From: Flavobacterium sp.
GTDB lineage: Bacteria; Bacteroidota; Bacteroidia; Flavobacteriales; Flavobacteriaceae
Assembly: GCF_027531705.1 (NCBI RefSeq)
Contig: NZ_JAPZSP010000008.1
Location: 1 to 64,000 of the forward strand
Reading direction: 5' to 3'
Length of the DNA: 64,000 bases
The position numbers and the translations under genes were made by a program. The notes below the pieces were generated by a model. The model was not told where the DNA came from and did not search any database. It was given only the letters and a program-made list of their open reading frames with translations. Numbering within the stretch: the first letter of the stretch is position 1; each line of letters begins with the position of its first letter. Shown here piece after piece: positions 34,113 through 41,834 of the stretch.

Positions 34113-34193
34113 TGGGGAGAGCAGGATTCGAACCTGCGAAGTTCACACAGCAGATTTACAGTCTGCCCTCGTTGGCCGCTTGAGTATCTCCCC
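34113..34193 (-). tRNA. tRNA-Tyr(GTA)
   Basis: On the minus strand the 5' GGGGAGA pairs with the 3' TCTCCCC. The anticodon loop CTGTAAA carries GTA, and the long variable arm and T-loop GGTTCGAATCC are typical of class II tRNA-Tyr. CCA is not encoded. Confidence 0.95.
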
Positions 34194-34292
34194 GAAAGCG
34201 GTTGCAAATATAAAAACACTTTTGATGTTTGCAAACAATTAGTGTACTTAATTTTGCATTAATTTTTAAAACTTTGAAAACGAATTAAATAA

Positions 34293-34318
34293 AAAAAATC
34301 TCCCGAAGGAGATTTTTT
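34293..34318 (-). terminator. Terminator of the broken tlpA-like gene
   Basis: An 11-bp perfect stem (AAAAAATCTCC/GGAGATTTTTT) with a CGAA loop, 10 bp after the original stop codon. T-run on the minus strand. Confidence 0.85.
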
Positions 34319-34327
34319 AGTATTAGC

Positions 34328-35509
34328 TTATTTTGAACTAAGAACTTCTTGTATTTTAGCTTTTAATTCTTCACCAAAAAGATCTCTAGCAATGAATTTT
34401 CCATTTGCATCTAGCAAAAATGTTGTTGGAATTTGTTCTACTTCATATTGCTTTGCTATTGGATCTTTCCAACCTTTAAGGTTAGAAACTTGAGTCCAAG
34501 TGATTTTGTCTTTTGCAATGGCATCTTTCCATTTAGATAAATCTTCATCAAGAGAGACACCTATTATGTTTAATCCTTTTGAATGAAACTCATTATATAG
34601 AGCAACAACATTTGGATTTTCTCTTCGGCAAGGTCCACACCATGAAGCCCAAAAATCAATTATAGTAACTTTTCCTAAAGATTCTTTCAGAGAAATTAGT
34701 TTACCATCAGGAGATTTTGCAGAAAAATCAGGTGCTTGTTTACCAACTTTTCCTCATTTAGCTGGAGCTGGAGCAGCACCTTGCGGCATTGCTGGAGCTT
34801 GTGGAGCAGCAGTTGGATTTTTTATTTGATCTAACTTTGTTTTGATAGATTTACCTGGTTTAGTACCTTGTAATGATTTATCCAATTTATTATAATATTC
34901 TTCAATTTTTTTAACATCAGGAGCCATTTGGTTAAACATTCCTTCAATTATCAAAGCAGAAATAAATGCTTTTGGATGACTTGACACATAAGTATCAGAT
35001 TGTTTAGCGAAATCTTCTTGAAACTTCATGTACTCAGCTCTAAGACTATTCATAACAACAGTATCTTTTTTCTGTTGCGCTTCTGTCATTTTAGCCATAT
35101 TATCTTCTTGGAACTTCATCATTTTCTTTTGAATTTGTTCACCAGATTTTTTGTAACTTGTTAACTCATCATTATTATAAGTTCCAGTTACCTTAGTATT
35201 CATGATGCTATCTTTGTTGATAACCATTGTGATATCACCGTTTTCTAATATAAAAGGTACTTTTCCGTTTGCACCATCAACTTGAATTAAGTGAATTTCT
35301 GGTTCTACAGCTTTTCCTTCAAATGTGAACTTTCCGTCTTTAACTTGAACAGTATCAACCGCTTTCAATTGACCCATTTCATCTTGTTTTTCAAGAAATA
35401 CATTTTTTCCGTTTTCGATACCTTTGATAGTTCCAGTAACCACATACTTATCTTTGTTACAAGATACCAGTAAACTTATTGTAGCTAATAATAAAGCAAT
35501 TTTTTTCAT
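34328..35509 (-). pseudogene. TlpA-family thioredoxin lipoprotein interrupted by an in-frame TGA
   Basis: The reading frame of 394 codons is open from 35509 to 34328 except for one TGA at 34754-34756 (codon 252). The first part (251 residues) is a lipoprotein (LLLATISLLVSCNKD) with a DUF4369-like domain and an Ala/Pro-rich linker. After the stop the same frame encodes a full thioredoxin domain: GKQAPDFSAKSPDGK, the active site FWASWCGPCRREN, and IPTTFLLDANGKF. No start codon follows the TGA soon enough to express the thioredoxin part. The redox function is thus lost unless the stop is read through or is a sequence error. Terminator and regular frame suggest a very recent event. Confidence 0.88.
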
Positions 35510-35633
35510 TTCTTTTTAAAATATTAATTTAGAGGTGCAAAAGTATTTATTTTTTTTGGACTAACTATATTTATAACTTAAAATTATCATTGATTTTAAG
35601 AATTTGATTAAAAAGAAGTTTATAAAATAAAAA

Positions 35634-35668
35634 AATCGCAATCATTATTAAGATAAATGATTACGATT
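35634..35668 (-). terminator. Terminator of the tmRNA gene
   Basis: A 13-bp stem (AATCGCAATCATT/AATGATTACGATT, one G-U) followed on the minus strand by seven Ts; starts 8 bp after the tmRNA 3' end. Confidence 0.85.
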
Positions 35669-35676
35669 ATTTTTTG

Positions 35677-36071
35677 TGGAGTCGCCGAGAATCGAACTCG
35701 GGTCCAAACAAGCAACCAAATGGCTTTCTACACGCTTATTTCCTGTTTAGGTTTTCGACGTTGGGCTAGGACAGAAACAACCACCAAACGCTTAGCTTTA
35801 TCAGTGTCAAAATGGATTTAAAGCTTTACCATTTCTAGGTTTATATTTACGATTTACCTTGGCCAAACGCTATAAACCAAAGCTTTTGAGGTAAATCCTG
35901 CTTTCCTACCTTGTAGGAGCGTGGCTAATCTTACTATAATTCAGATTATGCAGCAAGAGCGTAGTTTCCTTCGCCGTATAAAAGTTTTGAGTCCATTTAT
36001 TAACGAGAATTGACTCAGTTCTCGACGTGCTTACAATTTAGTTCCACTCGCTGTCAAAACCAGTCGACCCC
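35677..36071 (-). ncRNA. ssrA: tmRNA
   Basis: Rescues stalled ribosomes. The 5' end GGGGTCGACTGGTTTTGACA and the 3' end with TTCGATTCTCGGCGACTCC form the alanine-tRNA-like domain (acceptor stem GGGGTCG with CGACTCC). The tag frame at 35975-35946 encodes GEGNYALAA followed by TAA, the form expected for Bacteroidota. The total is about 395 nt. Confidence 0.95.
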
Positions 36072-36162
36072 AGTAGATTTTTATTTTAGACATCTGAATT
36101 CTAATTTCAGAAGTTTTAAAATAGCTTGCAAATATAGTGCCTTTTTTATGATTTGTAGAAAA

Positions 36163-37362
36163 TTATTCTTCCTCGTCTTTGAAAACAAATGGATAATCAC
36201 CAAATAAAGGTGCAAGTTTTCTAATCGCATATACATTTCGAGTAAATCTATTCGATAATGCAATTATGGTTACTCTTTCGTTTTTTAAAGTTACAAACGA
36301 GGAAGTATTTCCGTGCCACCAGCCATTGTGAAAGTAATATTTTTGTCCAGTTTCCCATTCAATCATTCTCATTCCAAGCCCGTAATTTTTTTCTCCTTTG
36401 CTTTCGTAACTGTAACCTTGATACATTTTCTTTTTCAATTCAGGATTTAAAAAAGTAGGTGCATTTATCGCCAGATCAAATTTCAATAAATCTCTTGGTG
36501 TCGAATAAATGTTTTTGTCACCGTAAACTCCATCAAGAAAATCTATAGCAAATTTAGAACCATTGCCTCGATAAGAAGGCGTAGATTTTTCTATATCTTT
36601 TTCGACATCAAATACATACGAGTTTTTCATTCCAAGCGGATTGAAAATCATTCTTTTCATAGCATCTTTATAGCTCGTTTTGGTAATTTTTTCAATTATC
36701 AAAGCTAACATGGCATAGTTGGTATTACAATAACAAAAATGCGTATCTGTAGGATAATCTAATTGCAGGTTTTTTTCTGAAAAAAGATTTAAAATGGCTT
36801 GATTAGTAAGTGTCTTACTCGAATCCCAAATGGTTTTGTCGTCAGTAAAATAAGCGTAATTTCGCAATCCACTTCTATGATTCAATAAGGTTTGAATAGT
36901 AATTTCTGTATATGGAAAATTTTCTAAAATGGTATTCACTTTTTGATCTAATTCAATTTTTCCAGCATCAATAAGTAATAAAATTGCTGTTGCAGTCAAT
37001 ACTTTACTAACAGAAGCAATGTGAAGTGGAGTATTTTGATTCATTATAGTTTTGGTTTCCAAATTTCCAAAACCATTGTATTTTTCATAAATAATTTGAC
37101 CATTTCTAGCGACCAAAAAGCTTAAATTATCGGTATCATCTTTCCAATATTTATCACAAAATTCTTTTGCTGGAGCTTTCTTTTGAGCTATGTAACCTTT
37201 AGAAAGTCGTGCTAGTTTTTCAGCTGAGGGTTTAATTGTGGGCAATGTTTCATTTGAAATTTCAGTCAAAATAGCATCTGTTTTTTCTTGTTTGGCACAT
37301 GAAAAAAACAGAAAAAGTGATGTAACGATAAAAATCGTTTTAAGGTTAAATTTGGTAGTCAT
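36163..37362 (-). CDS. Serine hydrolase, class C beta-lactamase/PBP-like lipoprotein
   Basis: A 399-residue protein with a lipoprotein signal (FIVTSLFLFFSCAKQ). The beta-lactamase/DD-peptidase motifs are present: SxxK in HIASVSKVLTATAIL, YxN in THFCYCNTNYAML, and HxG in YFHNGWWHGNTS. This points to an active serine esterase or peptidase in the periplasm, not necessarily a beta-lactamase. It stands alone between tmRNA and the divergent dehydrogenase gene. Confidence 0.9.
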   Translation of the reverse strand: MTTKFNLKTIFIVTSLFLFFSCAKQEKTDAILTEISNETLPTIKPSAEKLARLSKGYIAQKKAPAKEFCDKYWKDDTDNLSFLVARNGQIIYEKYNGFGNLETKTIMNQNTPLHIASVSKVLTATAILLLIDAGKIELDQKVNTILENFPYTEITIQTLLNHRSGLRNYAYFTDDKTIWDSSKTLTNQAILNLFSEKNLQLDYPTDTHFCYCNTNYAMLALIIEKITKTSYKDAMKRMIFNPLGMKNSYVFDVEKDIEKSTPSYRGNGSKFAIDFLDGVYGDKNIYSTPRDLLKFDLAINAPTFLNPELKKKMYQGYSYESKGEKNYGLGMRMIEWETGQKYYFHNGWWHGNTSSFVTLKNERVTIIALSNRFTRNVYAIRKLAPLFGDYPFVFKDEEE

Positions 37363-37507
37363 TGGTTAGCTTAAAAAGCAAATATAAGCAAACAAATAGC
37401 GCATTAAATCCTTTAAATAAAAGAAGTTTTCAAGAAAATAAAATGTTAAATTGTTAATTAACTGAAATTCAATAGCAACAGAGAAGTTTATTTTGCAACT
37501 AAAAGTT

Positions 37508-37537
37508 TTGAAAACGATGTAGTAAAAACTACTTTTG
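37508..37537 (+). promoter_or_regulatory. Promoter of the saccharopine/alanine dehydrogenase-like gene
   Basis: TTG at 37508-37510, a 19-nt spacer and TACTTTTG at 37530-37537. This places the transcript start downstream of the ATG at 37538 and favours the ATG at 37562. Confidence 0.75.
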
Positions 37538-37561
37538 ATGTCGAAAAATAAAGCATTTAAA

Positions 37562-38764
37562 ATGAAATTTGGAATTATAAAAGAACGTAAAATACCTGTT
37601 GATAGAAGAGTTGTTTTTACACCAGAAGAATTAGTAAGATTAAAAACGGAACATTCAGAAGCACAAATTAAAGTTGAAAGTTCAGATATAAGAGTGTTTT
37701 CAGATGAGCAATATAGTAATTTAGGGCTAGAAGTTGCAACAGATATGACCGATTGCGATGTTCTTTTTGGAGTAAAGGAAATTCCAGTTGATGCATTAAT
37801 TCCAAATAAAAAGTACTTTTTCTTTTCGCACACTATCAAAATGCAACCTTATAATAGAAAATTGTTGCAAGCTGTTTTAGAAAAAAATATTGAACTTTAT
37901 GACCATGAAACTATCGTGGATGCTAACAATAAAAGACTAATTGGCTTTGGTCGTTATGCCGGAATTGTTGGAACTTACAACGCATTTAGAGGTTTCGGAA
38001 TCAAGTTTGATTTATTCAATATTCCAAAAGCAGAAACGTTGCATGGAAAAGACGAATTAGTTGCCAAATTAAAACGACAAATTCTGCCAAATATCAAAAT
38101 TGTGGTGACAGGTCACGGTAAAGTTGGTATGGGAATTAAGGAGATTTTGGATGGAATGAAAATAAAAGAAGTTTCATCTGATAATTTTTTGAACAAAATA
38201 TATTCTGAACCCGTTTATACTCAAATAGATGTTTTAGATTATAATAAAAGAAAAGACGGTCAAGTTCTAAACAATCAAGATTTTTACAAGAATCCACAAG
38301 AATATGTGTCAGATTTTGAACGATTTACAAAAGTTTCAGATATTTATATAGCAGGACATTTTCATGGAAATGGTGCACCAGATATTTTGACAAGAGAAAT
38401 GCTCAAAGCGGCTGATTGTAAAATTCAAGTTGTTGCTGATGTTTCTTGCGATGTTGATGGACCAATTGCTTGTACTATAAAAGCTTCAACTATTGCTGAT
38501 CCGTTTTTTGGATATTTACCTAATGAACACAAAGAAGTTCCATATTCGTATCCTGGTTCTATAATGGTAATGTCTGTCGATAATTTGCCTTGCGAATTGC
38601 CAAAAGATGCTAGTGAAGGATTTGGTGAAATGTTTATGAAACATGTAATTCCAGCTTTTTTCAATGGCGATAAAGACGGAATTTTACAACGAGCCAAAAT
38701 GACTGAAAAAGGTAAGTTAACAGAACGATTCAAGTATTTGCAAGACTATGTTGATGGAAAATAA
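37562..38764 (+). CDS. NAD(P)-dependent oxidoreductase, alanine/saccharopine dehydrogenase-like
   Basis: A 400-residue protein of the alanine dehydrogenase/PNT N-terminal superfamily: MKFGIIKERKIPVDRRVVFT resembles the lysine/alanine dehydrogenase N-terminus, FGRYAGIVGTYNAFRGFGIK the middle, and VVTGHGKVGMGIKEILDG the Rossmann nucleotide loop. The yeast-type saccharopine dehydrogenase (lysine-forming) is the nearest named relative I can offer; the substrate is not certain. The start follows from the promoter position. Monocistronic. Confidence 0.8.
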   Translation: MKFGIIKERKIPVDRRVVFTPEELVRLKTEHSEAQIKVESSDIRVFSDEQYSNLGLEVATDMTDCDVLFGVKEIPVDALIPNKKYFFFSHTIKMQPYNRKLLQAVLEKNIELYDHETIVDANNKRLIGFGRYAGIVGTYNAFRGFGIKFDLFNIPKAETLHGKDELVAKLKRQILPNIKIVVTGHGKVGMGIKEILDGMKIKEVSSDNFLNKIYSEPVYTQIDVLDYNKRKDGQVLNNQDFYKNPQEYVSDFERFTKVSDIYIAGHFHGNGAPDILTREMLKAADCKIQVVADVSCDVDGPIACTIKASTIADPFFGYLPNEHKEVPYSYPGSIMVMSVDNLPCELPKDASEGFGEMFMKHVIPAFFNGDKDGILQRAKMTEKGKLTERFKYLQDYVDGK

Positions 38765-38800
38765 ACAAAAAATCTCGATTAATTTCGGGATTTTTTGTTT
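38763..38800 (+). terminator. Terminator of the dehydrogenase-like gene
   Basis: A 16-bp stem (AAACAAAAAATCTCGA against TCGGGATTTTTTGTTT, one G-U) with a 6-nt loop and a T-rich 3' arm. Confidence 0.85.
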
Positions 38801-38838
38801 CTAATAAAAGCGTTATATTTGAAGATAAAATAAGACTA

Positions 38839-41586
38839 ATGTTGAAGAAGATAGCAATAAAAATAATTTTTATATTCTGTTTTTCAATTGTTTCTACAGC
38901 TCAAGAAATGTTGCCTTTTGTTGAAAATTTCACCAAATCAATTTACAATGGCGACAATCAAGTTTGGGATGTAACTCAAGGTAATGACAATGCAATGTAT
39001 TTTGCCAATAATCACTTTTTTCTTCGTTACAATGGTGTAAAATGGGAAAAATATACCTTGCCAAATCAAACGGTTATTCGCGCTGTTTTTTCTTATAAAG
39101 ACAAAATTTATTGTGGTTCTTACAACGAATTTGGATATTGGAAAAGAGAAAATGGAGTGATGATTTACCGTTCATTATCACAAAACAAAAATCTATTTAG
39201 TGGTATTTCTAACAACGAAGAAATATGGAAAATTTTTGAATTTGATGGAAAAATTTACTTTCAATCTTTCAATGAACTATTTATTTTATCTAATGATAGA
39301 ATTGAAAAAATAAGAATACCATTTCAAATTTCATATTGTTTTCCAGTTAAAAACAAACTTTATGTTGCTTCTGTAAATAGAGGAGTATTTTTATTGCAAA
39401 ATAAAAAATTTACACTTGTTGATGGATTGAAATTAGATAATACCATTATACATTCTATTCAAGAAAATAATTCGAAAACATATATTTTTACTAAGAAAAA
39501 TGGTGTTTATATTTATGATAATCAAAAACTTTCTGTATGGAATAATCCATTAAATAATTCATTAAAAACCGAATTAATTATTGCGGCTAAGTTCATTGAT
39601 AAAGACAGATTAGCTATTGGAACTGCTTTTAAAGGATTATATGTAGTTAATATTAAAACGAATGCTTCTTATAATATAAATCGAAATAATTCTTTGACAA
39701 ACAACTCAATTTTGAATATTGGTTTTGATAAAGAAAATGATTTGTGGCTCGGAATGGACAACGGAATTGCTCACATTGAAATAAATTCTCCTTACTTAAA
39801 TTTGACCGACAACACGGGTGTTTTGGGTTCTGTTTATGCGATGGCAAGTATTGAAAATGGTTATTTATTAGGTTCAAATCATGGTGTTTTTAAGTATCAA
39901 AATAAGAAACTAGATTTTCTTGAAAATTCTCAAGGCCAAGTATGGCAAATCAATAAAGTAGGTTCAAAATATCTTATTGGACATAATGATGGAACACTTC
40001 TTTATGAAAACAATCAAATAAAGAAAATTAACGATGTTACTGGCGGTTGGAAATTTCTTAAAAGTAACTTTAGTAATGATTATTTTCAAGCTAATTATGC
40101 GGGAATAATTGTTTATAAAAAAGACAATTTTTCTAGCTATAAACCTCTAAATAATATTACAAAACCTATCAAAAATCTCGCGCAAAACAAGTTGAATGAA
40201 ATTTGGGCTGTTGATAATTATAAAAGTTTGTATAAAATTACATTTAACGGAAATTTTGAAACCAATAAAGTTGAAAATATTACACAGAGTAGTGGCATCA
40301 AGAACGATTTTGGCGTAAAGCTTTTTAACTATAAAAGTGAAATTCTTTTTTATATCAACAATTCTTGGTATCAATATGATCAAATAGCTAATAAGTTAGC
40401 AGTTAATGAGTTGTTTAATAATCATTTTAAAGATATATCCGAAATAATTCCGATTGACACTAATAGGTTTGTAATCGTCAAAAAAGGCTTGTTTTACTTA
40501 ATAAAGCAATCAAATAACAGTTTTGATTGGGAGTTGATTCCAGAGAAATATTATAGAGGAAAAATAATCAACCAAGACACTAATATTCTAATTGAAGGAA
40601 ATAAAATCATCTTTAATTTAGACGATGGATTCTTTTCCTATGAACCTAAAAGTAAAAAAAATATAAATGATACAAAAATCTACGTTGAAGGTTTTTGTAA
40701 TGGTATTCTGCTTTCAAATAATGAGAATGTAGCAAACAATCAAACAGTAGAATTAAATATCATAACGCCGTATTTTGGATATTACAAACCAAATTTGTTT
40801 TATTCAATAAACAGTGATTCAGAAATAGTTCCTGTAACAGATAGTAAAGTTGTTTTGAATAACCTGGATAGTGGTCAAAAAGAGATTACGATATATTCAT
40901 TAAATGGTTCTGCTTATAAAAGCATAACAACTTACAATTTTAGTGTTTCAAAGCCTTGGTATATTTCATTTTGGATGATTCTGTTATATGCAATTCTTAT
41001 TTCAGGCTCATTTTTCCTATACTATCGATGGAATAAAATTAGATACTCCGAAAAAATTAAACTAAAAGAAGAAGAATTAAAGCATCAAAAGGAAATCCTT
41101 CAGTTAGAGTTAGATGCAGAGAATAAATTAAAAATACAAGAGTTTGAAAAGCACATACTTGAAATCCAAGTACAAACAAAAGCATCTGAAGTAGCGGGTA
41201 AATCACTCTCTATTGCCAAACAAACCGAAATGATTGAAGGAATTCAATTGTTGCTTGAAAAAGAAAATGACATCAGCAGTCTTAAAAGTAATATCAGAAA
41301 AACAATTAAGCTGAATTCTATCAATAAAAAAGAATGGGAAACTTTTGAAAATAATTTATTCAAGAGCCACGAAGATTTTATAAATAGATTAGCAATCAAA
41401 TATCCTAGACTTTCCTCTAAAGATAAAAAACTATGTATTTACTTAAAGATGAACTTGACTTCAAAAGAAATTGCACCCTTGATGGGAATTTCATATAGAG
41501 GAGTTGAATTGCATAGATATCGATTGAGAAAAAAATTAGAAATCGAACAAGAATCCAATCTTTCTAGTTTTATGAATACAATATAA
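38839..41586 (+). CDS. Membrane-spanning one-component regulator (beta-propeller, YYY, LuxR-type HTH)
   Basis: A 915-residue SusR-like regulator. A signal peptide precedes a long periplasmic part with repeated propeller blades (for example NDLWLGMDNGIAHIE near 300) and a Y_Y_Y-type domain before one membrane segment (~715-737, YISFWMILLYAILISGSFFL). A cytoplasmic coiled coil follows (~745-805). The C-terminal HTH is LSSKDKKLCIYLKMNLTSKE and ISYRGVELHRYRLRKKL. No histidine kinase or receiver domain is present, so ligand sensing would pass directly to DNA binding. It sits just upstream of susC and very likely controls the locus. TATATTTG at 38814-38821 is a probable -7 box. Confidence 0.9.
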   Translation: MLKKIAIKIIFIFCFSIVSTAQEMLPFVENFTKSIYNGDNQVWDVTQGNDNAMYFANNHFFLRYNGVKWEKYTLPNQTVIRAVFSYKDKIYCGSYNEFGYWKRENGVMIYRSLSQNKNLFSGISNNEEIWKIFEFDGKIYFQSFNELFILSNDRIEKIRIPFQISYCFPVKNKLYVASVNRGVFLLQNKKFTLVDGLKLDNTIIHSIQENNSKTYIFTKKNGVYIYDNQKLSVWNNPLNNSLKTELIIAAKFIDKDRLAIGTAFKGLYVVNIKTNASYNINRNNSLTNNSILNIGFDKENDLWLGMDNGIAHIEINSPYLNLTDNTGVLGSVYAMASIENGYLLGSNHGVFKYQNKKLDFLENSQGQVWQINKVGSKYLIGHNDGTLLYENNQIKKINDVTGGWKFLKSNFSNDYFQANYAGIIVYKKDNFSSYKPLNNITKPIKNLAQNKLNEIWAVDNYKSLYKITFNGNFETNKVENITQSSGIKNDFGVKLFNYKSEILFYINNSWYQYDQIANKLAVNELFNNHFKDISEIIPIDTNRFVIVKKGLFYLIKQSNNSFDWELIPEKYYRGKIINQDTNILIEGNKIIFNLDDGFFSYEPKSKKNINDTKIYVEGFCNGILLSNNENVANNQTVELNIITPYFGYYKPNLFYSINSDSEIVPVTDSKVVLNNLDSGQKEITIYSLNGSAYKSITTYNFSVSKPWYISFWMILLYAILISGSFFLYYRWNKIRYSEKIKLKEEELKHQKEILQLELDAENKLKIQEFEKHILEIQVQTKASEVAGKSLSIAKQTEMIEGIQLLLEKENDISSLKSNIRKTIKLNSINKKEWETFENNLFKSHEDFINRLAIKYPRLSSKDKKLCIYLKMNLTSKEIAPLMGISYRGVELHRYRLRKKLEIEQESNLSSFMNTI

Positions 41587-41775
41587 TTAATAATATTTTT
41601 GAGTTTTTCATAAAATTAACCACTTTTTTTTAGAAACTTCAAACTCATCATTACTACATCAATTTAATTTATTTTGATAGGTTATTTTTGTTTTTTATTT
41701 AAATTAAAATACTGAAAATTAATATTTTAATTTTTTTAATGTCAAATATGATGTACTCGTGTAGTGATTTCTCAA

Positions 41776-41807
41776 TTGCAACTATATCGATGTAATTAGT
41801 ATATTTG
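41776..41807 (+). promoter_or_regulatory. Candidate promoter of the susC-led operon
   Basis: TATATTTG at 41800-41807 and a TTG at 41776-41778 (21-nt spacer), 27 bp before the susC start. The 248-bp gap behind the regulator gene leaves room for regulator binding sites. Confidence 0.55.
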
Positions 41808-41834
41808 TGTATGTTAAAATATACATAATTATAT

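Noticed and set aside
34754..34756. TGA in the tlpA-like gene read as selenocysteine or as a reassigned codon
   Set aside because: No selenoprotein context or SECIS-like hairpin was recognised, and TGA serves as a normal stop in this lineage; a nonsense change or sequence error is simpler.
37366..37839. Minus-strand frame of about 157 codons
   Set aside because: It overlaps the well-supported dehydrogenase gene and its promoter on the other strand and shows no domain.
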